This document shows, piece after piece, positions 25,325 to 33,395 of a stretch of DNA of 64,000 bases. Made by a program: the position numbers and the translations under genes. The stretch is from RGIG3159 sp034927685 (GTDB lineage: Bacteria > Bacillota > Clostridia > Oscillospirales > Oscillospiraceae). The notes under the pieces are model-generated. The model searched no databases. It saw only the letters and a program-made list of their open reading frames with translations, and was not told the DNA's origin. The first letter of the stretch is position 1. Every line of letters starts with the position of its first letter. The stretch is taken from NCBI GenBank assembly GCA_034927685.1, contig JAYFPO010000028.1, positions 11,124 through 75,123 on the forward strand, in the 5' to 3' direction.

Positions 25325-28300
25325 ATGAAAAAAACAAGGATTGCCGCGGCGCTCTGCCTGCTCCTGCTGCTGCTCTGCGCCGTGCCGGCGCGGGCGGCGG
25401 GGGGCGGAAGCTTTATCCTGACCGCGTCCACGAGCAGCGCGACGCTGATCGCGCCGGTCCGCGTCTCCTACGCGGAGGACGAGACCGTGGCGGAGGCGCT
25501 GGAGCACAGCGGCTTCTCCTTTGACGGACTGGAGCAGGGCTATATCACGGCGATCGGCGGCGTCGCCGGAAACTTCAACCGCTTTTACGACGGCGGCAAA
25601 TACGACCTGACGGCGCCGGCCTCGGAGGTCACGGTGTTCTGCTTCGCGGAGCAGGCCGGTTACTCGGAAAATCTCCTGCATCTCGTCGCCCGCATGGTCG
25701 AATATCAGGAGATGGACAACAACGTAGGCAACTACGCGCCCGCGTCCGCCGCTTATGCGGCGGCGCTGAAGGGCATCCGCGCGGCGGGCAGCGACACGGC
25801 CGCCGCGCTCCTCGGCAGCCTGAACACGGCCATTTCCGACTATGAAGCCATATGGGCCGGTCCGAAATTCGCGGTCACGGCCTCCGCCTCCCAGGGCGGC
25901 GCGGCGCTGGAAAATCCGGCTTTGACCCTGACGGACGCCTACGGCAACGTGACCGCGGGGACCGGCTCCGTCTCGGTCCCGGCGGGCAGCTATCAGTTCT
26001 CCGTCTCCGACGGCGGCTGCAACCGCACGGACGGAACCCTGACCGTGGACGGCGCCAAGACCGTCACGGTGACGCTGCCGTCCGGGGAGTGGTTCGGCGC
26101 AATCAAGCTGCTTGACGGAAGCAAGGAGGCCTACGCCGGCACGCAGGACGCGGCGGCCCACACGGCGGAGTATCAGATCCCGGACACCGCCGGCACGATC
26201 GGCAGCGTCTATCTAAGCGCGGCCAGAGGCGCGGTGCCGGATGCGAAAACCACCGTGCTCCGCGCGGTCTACGTCGGCACGAACCAGGCAGATCTATCCG
26301 ACGTCAGCCGCAGCTGGGAGAGCACCGCGTCGTCTCTGACCTATCTGGTCCGGACCGGCATGGAGGGGCGCGTTTTCCGGCTCGAGGCCCGGTATCCCGG
26401 CGCGGACGGCTACACGCAGATTCAGTCCTACACGGTCACCGTCACCCGCGTCCCCACGCTGAGGGCCCTGACGGCGACGGCGGACGGCACGCTGCTGCCG
26501 CTGGACTTCGACCCCGTGACGGAGACCTACCGCCTGACGACGGTTTCGGACACGCTTACGCTCGCGGCGGAGCCCTTCGACAGCGCCTACACCGTCACGG
26601 AAACCGGGACGGTCGCGTCGGGAATCTGCGCGGTGACGGTCACGGCGGAAAACGGCGCGTGCCGCACCTATACCCTGAACGTCGAAAAAAAGGACGCGGT
26701 GTCGGTGACACTGCGCGTGCCGGACGGCACAACGGCAGAGGTGACAAACGAGGCCGGGGCGGTGATCGCGCCGGTCGGGGGCGTCTACCGCCTGATTCCC
26801 GGCGCGAGCTACACCTGCACCGCCACGAAGAACACCTACTACCATACAGCAGTCGCCTTCACGGCGTCGGAGGGGCAGACGATCACCGTCACGGAGCCGG
26901 AGACGGCGGATTGCCTGACGGCGCTGACGCTCTATGACGGCACCTCCGCTGCCTACCGGAAGGCCTATGACAGCAGCGCGGCGTTCTCCGCCGCGTGCCA
27001 CGTCTACACCTACACGGTGCCGGACGTGAACACGATGGGCTATTTGCAGGCCACGGCGGCGGGCAATACGGTCACGGCCCTTTACCGGGCGCAGACCACC
27101 GCCGCCTCGTCGAACGGGCAGGCGAGGAGCGTGGAGATCGCGAACGCGGTGAGCGACTCGGGCGCCGCCTCGTCCCTCGGCTATCTGCTGACAAAGTCCG
27201 GCTGCGCCCAGACCGTGACGGTCCGCGTCTCGCACGAGAGCGGCGGCGTGACCTACTTCCAGGATTACGAGCTGCTGCTGGCCCGGAGCGAGCATCTGCT
27301 CTCCATGTCCCTCCAGGACGGGACGGATACGCTGACGCTGACCGACGGCAGCGGCGCGGTCTGCGAGTTTGACCGCGACCGGACCGCCTACAAGGTCAAG
27401 GTGAATCGCGATACGGAGAGCCTGACCCTGAACGCGACCTTCCCCAACATGCTGGACGCGACGAGCTGCTGCGGCGGCTACTACGCGCTGGTGAACGGGA
27501 CGCGGTACGATACGCTCAGCCAGGCGGCGGTGGCGCTGGACCCGGTGCAGGATCAGGAGACGCTGACGATTCAGGTCTGCCACGCGGATACCCGCTGCGT
27601 CTTTACGACCTACACGGTGACGGTGGAAAAGACCGACCCGATCCGGCTCACGGTCACGACCGCGCCCGCGGACGCCGTGTTGTTCCTGCAAAATAACCAA
27701 AGCGGGAAGCGGGTGCTCGGCGAGAACGGCGTCTACGCCCTGACCCCCGGCGGCAGCTATTCCTACACGGTGACCTGCGCCGGCTATGTCGGGCAGCAGG
27801 TGACGGACTATATCGCGCCCGCGGCGGACGCCGCGCTGGAGCTCACGCTCGAAAAAGCGCCGGAGAGCGAAAGCCTCGCGCAGCTCTCCGCCGCGTGGCC
27901 CTCCTTCCGCGCCGACGACGACAACAACGGCGTGATCGCGGCAAAGACGCCCACCTCCTCCGACGAAGCGGTGCTGTACTGGGCCACCAAGGTCGGAGAG
28001 GGCTATGACAAGGACGCCTGCGGCTGCCCGATTCTGGTGGACGGCTACGTCTACACCTATGCCGGCACGACCCTCTATAAGGTGGACACGGTCAGCGGCG
28101 AAATCGTGGCCACGGGCGCCATGGACCACGCCTCCAGCTTCGCCATCAACCCGCCGACCTACGCGGACGGTATGCTGTTTGTGGGCCTTTCGGGCGGCAC
28201 GGTGGAGGCGTTCAACGCCTCCACGCTGGAGGCCCTCTGGATCTACACGGACCCGCTGGGCGGCCAGCCCAACTGCCCCATTGTCTGCCAGGACGGCTAC

Positions 28301-29686
28301 GTCTACACCGGCTTCTGGCAGGGCGAGACCGCCAACGCAAATCTGGTCTGCTTAAACGCCACGGATGAAAACCCGTCCAGCGCGACGGAGCAAAAGCTTG
28401 CCACCTGGACCTACACGCAGAAGGGCGGCTTCTACTGGGCGGGCGCCTACGTCAGCGACAACTTCCTGCTGGTGGGCACCGACGACGGCGCGTCGGGCTA
28501 TACCACGGGCAAGGCGCAGCTCCTGTCCCTCGACCCGAAGACCGGCGTGCTGCTGGACGCCGTGACCATGACGGTGCCCGGCGATATCCGCAGCTCCGTC
28601 GTCAGCGACGGGAACGGCGGCTATTATTTCACGAGCAAGGGCGGCTACTTCTTCAAGGCCGCGGTGAACGAAGACGGCACCTTCCCGGACAACGCGATCC
28701 AGTCGCTGAAGCTCTACAATTACGCCGACGAGGCCGCGAATCCGGCCATGAGCACCTCCACGCCGACCGTCTGCAACGGCCGCGCGTATGTGGGCGTCTC
28801 CGGCACCGGCCAGTTCACGGCCTACTCCGGCCACAATATCACGGTCATCGACCTCGCGACCTGGGATATCGCCTACACGGTGCGGACGCAGGGCTACCCC
28901 CAGACCAGCGGCATCCTGACCACCGCCTATGAGGCGGAGACCGGCTCGGTCAACGTCTACTTCTTCGATAATTTCACGCCCGGCAAGCTGCGGACGCTGA
29001 CGGATCGGCCGGGCCAGACCGCACCCAGCACCACGGTGGTGGAAACCACCACCGTGGCGGGCAAGACCCAGAGCTACGACACGGCCAGCGTGCTCTTCAC
29101 GCCGGCGGGCGAGCAGGCGCAGTACGCGATTTGCAGCCCGATCGTGGACGAGTACGGCACGATCTACTTCAAGAACGACTCGGCCTATCTGATGGCCGTC
29201 GGCAGCACGATCGAGAAGCTGGAGATCACGCAGGCGCCGGACAAGACCGTCTACCGGGCGGGCGACACTTTCGACGCCGCGGGCATGACCGTGACCGCGA
29301 CCTACACAAACGGCATGACGCGGGACGTGACGAAGTACGTCACCTGGTCCACGGAGCCGCTGACGGAGGAGGACACGGACTTCACGATCAACTTCCCCTA
29401 TGTGATGTACCAGGACAAGGACGGCACGGCGGGCACGGCGTACCCGGAGCCCTTCGCGGTGCTGGCCCTGTCGGTCGAGCGCGTGCAGTACGGCGACGTC
29501 AGCGGCGACGGCAAGATCAAGTCGCAGGACGCGCTGCTGGTCTACGGCTACTGCAACGGCAGCGTCCAACTGACGGAGGACCAACAGAGGGCCGCGGACG
29601 TCAGCGGCGACGGCAAGGTCACGGCCAGAGACGCGCTGCTGATCTACGCCTACGCCAACGGCACCCTGACGGAATTCCCGAGATAG
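25325..29686 (+). CDS. Giant secreted protein: DUF4430-like N-terminus, PQQ-type beta-propeller, Ig-like domain, dockerin
   Basis: 1453 residues from ATG 25325 after GGGAGGAAAG. Signal peptide 1-26 (PARA-A). Residues about 27-110 resemble a diverged DUF4430 unit (AEDETVAEALEHSGFSFDG). A helical part (115-180) and cadherin-like/PEGA-like beta domains to about 855 follow. A beta-propeller spans about 857-1290, with WPSFRADDDNNGV, GCPILVDGYVYTYAG, FAINPPTYADGMLFVG and CPIVCQDGYVYTG, the PQQ-like repeat pattern. A Big_3-like Ig domain (about 1297-1345; GDTFDAAGMTV) and a C-terminal dockerin (DVSGDGKIKSQD, DVSGDGKVTARD) finish it. It is the last gene of the surface cluster. The propeller could bind ligand or partner; I see no enzyme motif. 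Confidence 0.87.
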   Translation: MKKTRIAAALCLLLLLLCAVPARAAGGGSFILTASTSSATLIAPVRVSYAEDETVAEALEHSGFSFDGLEQGYITAIGGVAGNFNRFYDGGKYDLTAPASEVTVFCFAEQAGYSENLLHLVARMVEYQEMDNNVGNYAPASAAYAAALKGIRAAGSDTAAALLGSLNTAISDYEAIWAGPKFAVTASASQGGAALENPALTLTDAYGNVTAGTGSVSVPAGSYQFSVSDGGCNRTDGTLTVDGAKTVTVTLPSGEWFGAIKLLDGSKEAYAGTQDAAAHTAEYQIPDTAGTIGSVYLSAARGAVPDAKTTVLRAVYVGTNQADLSDVSRSWESTASSLTYLVRTGMEGRVFRLEARYPGADGYTQIQSYTVTVTRVPTLRALTATADGTLLPLDFDPVTETYRLTTVSDTLTLAAEPFDSAYTVTETGTVASGICAVTVTAENGACRTYTLNVEKKDAVSVTLRVPDGTTAEVTNEAGAVIAPVGGVYRLIPGASYTCTATKNTYYHTAVAFTASEGQTITVTEPETADCLTALTLYDGTSAAYRKAYDSSAAFSAACHVYTYTVPDVNTMGYLQATAAGNTVTALYRAQTTAASSNGQARSVEIANAVSDSGAASSLGYLLTKSGCAQTVTVRVSHESGGVTYFQDYELLLARSEHLLSMSLQDGTDTLTLTDGSGAVCEFDRDRTAYKVKVNRDTESLTLNATFPNMLDATSCCGGYYALVNGTRYDTLSQAAVALDPVQDQETLTIQVCHADTRCVFTTYTVTVEKTDPIRLTVTTAPADAVLFLQNNQSGKRVLGENGVYALTPGGSYSYTVTCAGYVGQQVTDYIAPAADAALELTLEKAPESESLAQLSAAWPSFRADDDNNGVIAAKTPTSSDEAVLYWATKVGEGYDKDACGCPILVDGYVYTYAGTTLYKVDTVSGEIVATGAMDHASSFAINPPTYADGMLFVGLSGGTVEAFNASTLEALWIYTDPLGGQPNCPIVCQDGYVYTGFWQGETANANLVCLNATDENPSSATEQKLATWTYTQKGGFYWAGAYVSDNFLLVGTDDGASGYTTGKAQLLSLDPKTGVLLDAVTMTVPGDIRSSVVSDGNGGYYFTSKGGYFFKAAVNEDGTFPDNAIQSLKLYNYADEAANPAMSTSTPTVCNGRAYVGVSGTGQFTAYSGHNITVIDLATWDIAYTVRTQGYPQTSGILTTAYEAETGSVNVYFFDNFTPGKLRTLTDRPGQTAPSTTVVETTTVAGKTQSYDTASVLFTPAGEQAQYAICSPIVDEYGTIYFKNDSAYLMAVGSTIEKLEITQAPDKTVYRAGDTFDAAGMTVTATYTNGMTRDVTKYVTWSTEPLTEEDTDFTINFPYVMYQDKDGTAGTAYPEPFAVLALSVERVQYGDVSGDGKIKSQDALLVYGYCNGSVQLTEDQQRAADVSGDGKVTARDALLIYAYANGTLTEFPR

Positions 29687-29698
29687 CGCAAAAATCAA

Positions 29699-29730
29699 AC
29701 GCGGAACGGCCCCCGGCCGTTCCGCGTTTC
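29699..29730 (+). terminator. Terminator of the surface-protein cluster
   Basis: ACGCGGAACGGCC, a CCC loop, GGCCGTTCCGCGT, then TTC: a 13-bp perfect stem with a short T-run, 12 bases after the stop of the giant propeller gene. Confidence 0.75.
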
Positions 29731-29791
29731 CGCGCAGGGAAAACAGGGCTTCGGAGGCCGCGCGCAGACGGGAAGAAAAAAAGACCATAAA

Positions 29792-29849
29792 AATTATTGA
29801 CAAACAATAATTCCTGTGATATCATTCAATTATCGAGAAACAATAATTC
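29792..29849. promoter_or_regulatory. Twin inverted-repeat operator candidates
   Basis: Site 1: AATTATTG-ACAAA-CAATAATT (29792-29812), over the -35 box. Site 2: AATTATCG-AGAAA-CAATAATT (29828-29848), near the start of transcription, one mismatch. The sites are 36 bp apart and flank the -10, a layout expected for a repressor. The small regulator at 30848 is the obvious candidate. Confidence 0.65.
29797..29825 (+). promoter_or_regulatory. Sigma-A promoter of the DUF2975-HTH-lipoprotein operon
   Basis: TTGACA (29797-29802), a 17-base spacer, TATCAT (29820-29825). The start codon at 29861 follows with GGGAGGCGG as ribosome binding site. Confidence 0.85.
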
Positions 29850-29860
29850 GGGAGGCGGCT

Positions 29861-30835
29861 ATGAAACAGAAACGACTTTGTATTCTTTTTGCTTCCGAAG
29901 GAGCGCTGTGCATCCTCCTTGCTGCCGGAGGGGTGATCGGCTCCGGCATCGTTCCGGCTGCCATGGCGTTTCCGTTCGAACAAATCGGAGAGGTGCTGCG
30001 CGCGCTCTCTCTGTCCGGGTCTGTCGGCAACCTGTTCGCGATTCTGCTCTATGCTGCCCTCAGTTTGATTCCCCTGTTTTACCTGCTCATCAAGAAGAAA
30101 ACACAGGCGCTCCATTGGGAAGACGGGCTGCTGGCCGTTCTCAGCGGACTACTGTTCTTTGTGCTCTATCTGATGATCAATCCGGCGTATCTGGGAACTT
30201 ATTTGGGCGGGGCCGCCGAATCCGGCATGGGGAAAGCGGTATTGGGAACCATCACCGATTCGCTGATCGTCGGATATCTCATTCTCTGCCTGCTCCGGCA
30301 GTTTTTTGCCGCCGACCGCAATCAGGAAAAATTGCAGCGGTATCTCAAAATCCTGCTCCTTGCGTGGGCCGCCGTTTTGGTCTATTCGGCGTTCGGCTCC
30401 TGTCTGGGAGCCGCCATCGATTCCTTCCGGGCGCTTCGGGCCTCGAACGCCGGAACCGAATCGGCATTGGGACTGAGCGGTCTGTTCCTGGCGCTGAACT
30501 ATTTGATCGGCGCGCTGCCGTATCTGCTGGATATTCTGATTGTGCTCGCGATTCTGAATTTGCTGGAGGCGCTGCTACGGGATCGCTATTCGGAAGAAAC
30601 GGAATCGGAAGCAAGAAAACTGTCCCGGATCTGCGCCCTCGCCCTGATCGTCACGGTGAGTTCCAATCTCGCCTTCCATCTGCTCCAACTGCTTTGGATG
30701 CGCCATCTGTCCGTTGTCAACACGTTTGTCAATCTCCCGCTGACGTCGATCCTCTTCGCGCTGGCCACCCTGCTGCTGGCGCAGTGGATCCGGGAAAATA
30801 AGCAGTTAAAAGAGGACAACGACAGGTTCATATAA
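29861..30835 (+). CDS. DUF2975-like multi-helix membrane protein
   Basis: 324 residues from ATG 29861. Eight or so hydrophobic stretches are visible, for example LCILFASEGALCILLAAGG, LFAILLYAALSLIPLFYLL and ILFALATLLLAQWI near the end. The last helix followed by a short charged tail (RENKQLKEDNDRFI) and the directly following tiny Cro/C1 regulator match the DUF2975-YozG pair found in Bacillota; members have no known biochemical function. Its larger size (about 160-200 is more usual) may mean a duplicated helix set. Less GC-rich codon use than the surface cluster suggests a different history. Confidence 0.6.
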   Translation: MKQKRLCILFASEGALCILLAAGGVIGSGIVPAAMAFPFEQIGEVLRALSLSGSVGNLFAILLYAALSLIPLFYLLIKKKTQALHWEDGLLAVLSGLLFFVLYLMINPAYLGTYLGGAAESGMGKAVLGTITDSLIVGYLILCLLRQFFAADRNQEKLQRYLKILLLAWAAVLVYSAFGSCLGAAIDSFRALRASNAGTESALGLSGLFLALNYLIGALPYLLDILIVLAILNLLEALLRDRYSEETESEARKLSRICALALIVTVSSNLAFHLLQLLWMRHLSVVNTFVNLPLTSILFALATLLLAQWIRENKQLKEDNDRFI

Positions 30836-30847
30836 GGGGGCTTTCCT

Positions 30848-31075
30848 ATGGCAATCGAAGTCTGCCTGGAGGATGTTTTAAAGGATCGCGGGATGACATC
30901 GAAAGAATTGTGCGCACTTGTTAACATCACGGAGGCAAATCTGTCCATTCTCCGCAGCGGAAAAGCAAAGGGCGTCCGCTTCGGAACCATCAACCGCATT
31001 TGCTATTATTTAAGCTGTGACGTCGGAGATATTTTAAAGTTTGATGGAAATTTGGAGGTCGACAATGAGGATTAA
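30848..31075 (+). CDS. YozG-like Cro/C1-type helix-turn-helix regulator
   Basis: 75 residues, ATG 30848, 12 bases after the membrane gene. The HTH reads LKDRGMTSKELCALVNITEANLSILRSGKAKGVRFGTINRICYYLSCDVGDIL as a whole, with the turn around ALVNITEANLS and the pattern RFxTINRICxxLxCDVGDIL of the YozG/XRE subfamily that pairs with DUF2975 proteins. It likely binds the twin inverted repeats at the operon promoter (29792-29849) as an autoregulator. Its end overlaps the lipoprotein start by 11 bases. Confidence 0.9.
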   Translation: MAIEVCLEDVLKDRGMTSKELCALVNITEANLSILRSGKAKGVRFGTINRICYYLSCDVGDILKFDGNLEVDNED

Positions 31076-32024
31076 ACGGATTGCTTCCGTCGCACTGTGC
31101 TGCGTGCTGCTTGCATTGACGGGTTGTCAACTGGCCAAAGAAAACGGCGATACACAAACGGGCAGCGATCAATTGATCGGCGTTCTGGTCACGACAGAAT
31201 ACCTGGACCTGTTTGATCTCGATGGCTATGTCGGCGACAACGCAAGTTCTTTTTCCGGCGGTGAAATTACGCTGGATGGAACCGATCCCGCCTATCAGGG
31301 CCGGCTGTATGCTTCGATTGCGGCCGATCCGCAAACGGGGGAGACTGGAGAGACAACGGACCCGCAGGAGTATGTGTTCGACGGAATCGATGGAATTGCC
31401 TATTTCGCGGCCGAATATTCTACGGGGGAAGACAGTTACACCGGCACGAGTACAGGCGAAGGAATCAGCGACGCCAAGACGGCAGTCAACATCGGAGACG
31501 AGGAGAATACCACGACGCTGGAAGGAACGATTTATGTCAATCCGCGCCTGAGCGGAATGGAATACTATGTCAATCCCATTTATCAGAGCGGGGACGGCAG
31601 CGTATACACCGTTTCCGGCTCCGGGTTCTCCTTTGCGGGCGTTTCGGACGAAGGGAATGTGTATTCACAAGAGCTTAGTCATACAGCAACCGTTACCGAA
31701 GACGGGGAAAGCAAAACAGACAGTGTAACGGTCAAGATTTCCTTTGCCACCATGTTCGCGCCGGAGCAAATTACGGTGCTGCAGATGGATCAAAACAGCA
31801 CGGTACTCTCGAGAGAGGAATATCAGCCGGGGACGCTGCCGGATTGCCTGACCCTGCCTTCCGATGTGGCATATGTCGTTGTGGAGACCGACCGGCACAA
31901 CGCCGCAGGCGAGCAGGTCGCAGCGCGCTCGCTATGTAATCGGGGCGACGACGCGTTAGAAACCTTCTACTGCCGCGAGGACGGCGTCTGCGTCAAATAC
32001 TCCACGCAATTGACCTGGGAATAA
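31065..32024 (+). CDS. Putative lipoprotein, function unknown
   Basis: 319 residues. ATG 31065 follows TTGGAGG and overlaps the regulator's end. The N-terminus is a lipoprotein signal peptide with lipobox LALTGC (about residues 17-22). The mature part is acidic and beta-rich, for example YLDLFDLDGYV, and I recognise no named domain. A later segment VTVKISFATMFAPEQITVLQMD could be an Ig-like strand pair. It should be attached to the outer face of the membrane, and its co-transcription with the membrane protein and regulator suggests a sensing or envelope-stress unit. That role is a guess. Confidence 0.8.
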   Translation: MRIKRIASVALCCVLLALTGCQLAKENGDTQTGSDQLIGVLVTTEYLDLFDLDGYVGDNASSFSGGEITLDGTDPAYQGRLYASIAADPQTGETGETTDPQEYVFDGIDGIAYFAAEYSTGEDSYTGTSTGEGISDAKTAVNIGDEENTTTLEGTIYVNPRLSGMEYYVNPIYQSGDGSVYTVSGSGFSFAGVSDEGNVYSQELSHTATVTEDGESKTDSVTVKISFATMFAPEQITVLQMDQNSTVLSREEYQPGTLPDCLTLPSDVAYVVVETDRHNAAGEQVAARSLCNRGDDALETFYCREDGVCVKYSTQLTWE

Positions 32025-32045
32025 TCGGTTCCCTTCAGAAAAAAC

Positions 32046-32083
32046 AGTTCGGAGCAGCCGCGTACGCGGCTGCTCCGAACTGA
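32046..32083 (-). terminator. Long palindromic terminator for the LacI gene (minus strand)
   Basis: A perfect 18-bp stem, CAGTTCGGAGCAGCCGCG with its complement and a 2-base centre. On the minus strand it is followed by TTTTTT (plus-strand A's at 32039-32045), so it ends the LacI-type gene at 32112. It can also stop plus-strand transcription from the lipoprotein operon. Confidence 0.8.
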
Positions 32084-32111
32084 TGCGCAAGGCGGGGAAT
32101 CCGGCAGACGT

Positions 32112-33095
32112 TCATCCGCCGTGCGCGGTGTCTCCGCACGTCGTCTCCCGCAGAATCAGCCGGCCCTGAAAGGCAATTTGACGGGCGGAGCGGACGGCGG
32201 GATCGTTGAGGCGGGAGGTCAGAAGCTCCAGCCCGGCGTGGCAGGCCTCCTCCACGCTGCAATGGATCGAGGAGAGCGGCGGCGTGCAGTGCGACGCCGA
32301 CTGAATGTCGTTGATGCCGACGACGAACACATCCTCCGGCACCCGCAGCCCATAGCAGCGCAGCGCGTGGATTGCGCCGATGGCGATTTCATCGTAGGCG
32401 GCAAGGATGGCGTCGACCGCGACGCCCTGCCGCAGCATGGTCTCCACGCCGTCCATGCCCGCCGACTCAAAGCGGCTTTGGCTGATGTGGAGCATCGCCG
32501 GCTCCAGCCCGTGCGCAGCCAGCATTCCCGTGGCCGCCTGACCAAACCTGGAGGAAAGCGTCTCGCTGAGGAACGCAAGTTTCGTCCGCCCCTGGGCCAC
32601 GAGAAAGTCGATTGCATCCTGCAGCGCGGCGTCGTTGTCGATGTAAACCGAATCCACGCCGGGAATCGCCTGCAGGACGCTGACACAGGGTACGGCCAGC
32701 CCGCGGAGGTCGCCCGTTCCCGGCACGCAGAGAATGCCGGAGATCCCCTCCATGGAGGCGTATTTTTTGGCGAGCGCCCGGAGCTTTGCCTGGTCGAAGT
32801 CGTAGAGCGCCACGATGGCCGTGCCGCCCAGCGCCTCGATCTCCCGGCAGAGACAACTGACGGCATGGGCATAGTAGGTGCTGACAATCTCGCAGCAGAG
32901 AATCGCCACGTTGGGCGCGTTTTTCTTGGATTCGGCGAAGCGCCGCCGCTTCCGCTGCTCAAAGTAGCCGGTCTCCTCGGCGACGGCGCGGACGCGGGCC
33001 GTGGTCTCGTCGCTGATCTCGTGGCTGTTTTGCAGCGCCTTGGAGACCGTGGAGGGGGAGACGCCGGCAAGCAGCGCGATTTTTTTCAGTGTCAT
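32112..33095 (-). CDS. LacI-family transcriptional regulator 1
   Basis: 327 residues with the N-terminal LacI HTH (LKKIALLAGVSPSTVSKALQN, hinge ISDETTARVRAVAEETGY) and a periplasmic-binding-like effector domain (SVYIDNDAALQDAIDFL, DAILAAYDEIAIGAIHAL, VVGINDIQSASHCTPPLSSI). It lies at the downstream end of the minus-strand sugar locus but has its own promoter (33132-33160) and is divided from the kinase by a hairpin. It probably senses a sugar or sugar phosphate and controls this or another sugar locus. Confidence 0.94.
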   Translation of the reverse strand: MTLKKIALLAGVSPSTVSKALQNSHEISDETTARVRAVAEETGYFEQRKRRRFAESKKNAPNVAILCCEIVSTYYAHAVSCLCREIEALGGTAIVALYDFDQAKLRALAKKYASMEGISGILCVPGTGDLRGLAVPCVSVLQAIPGVDSVYIDNDAALQDAIDFLVAQGRTKLAFLSETLSSRFGQAATGMLAAHGLEPAMLHISQSRFESAGMDGVETMLRQGVAVDAILAAYDEIAIGAIHALRCYGLRVPEDVFVVGINDIQSASHCTPPLSSIHCSVEEACHAGLELLTSRLNDPAVRSARQIAFQGRLILRETTCGDTAHGG

Positions 33096-33131
33096 ACGAA
33101 TTTTTCACGAACTTTCTTTGAAAGTACTGCA

Positions 33132-33160
33132 AGTATAGCAAAGAATTTCGCGGAAATCAA
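33132..33160 (-). promoter_or_regulatory. Sigma-A promoter of LacI regulator 1
   Basis: On the minus strand TTGATT (33160-33155), a 17-base spacer, TATACT (33137-33132). An ACTTTC-TTT-GAAAGT inverted repeat at 33111-33125 lies just downstream and could be an operator. Confidence 0.75.
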
Positions 33161-33340
33161 ACGAAAACAATTCGAATTTTTTCGGTTGACGCAAGCCGCG
33201 CGAAGCGGCCGCGCCGGCGGGGACGGAAGAATCGCGGAGACGCGCTTCCGGTAAGACAGAGTCGCGCTTGCTGGGCCCGGACGGGCATCACGCCGGAGGA
33301 CGCGCGCCGCGCCGCCGTGTTCGGAAAACAGGCAGGCAAT

Positions 33341-33385
33341 CCGGGAGAAACCGCAAGGGGTTTCTCCCGGATTGCCTGCCAGGAC
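33341..33385 (-). terminator. Terminator downstream of the FGGY kinase
   Basis: GGCAATCCGGGAGAAACC and its complement form an 18-bp stem around GCAAG or similar, followed on the minus strand by CTGTTTTCC. It lies directly after the kinase stop (33396). The remaining sequence between here and the LacI start (33161-33340) shows no gene or clear signal. Confidence 0.75.
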
Positions 33386-33395
33386 GGCGCGGGGG

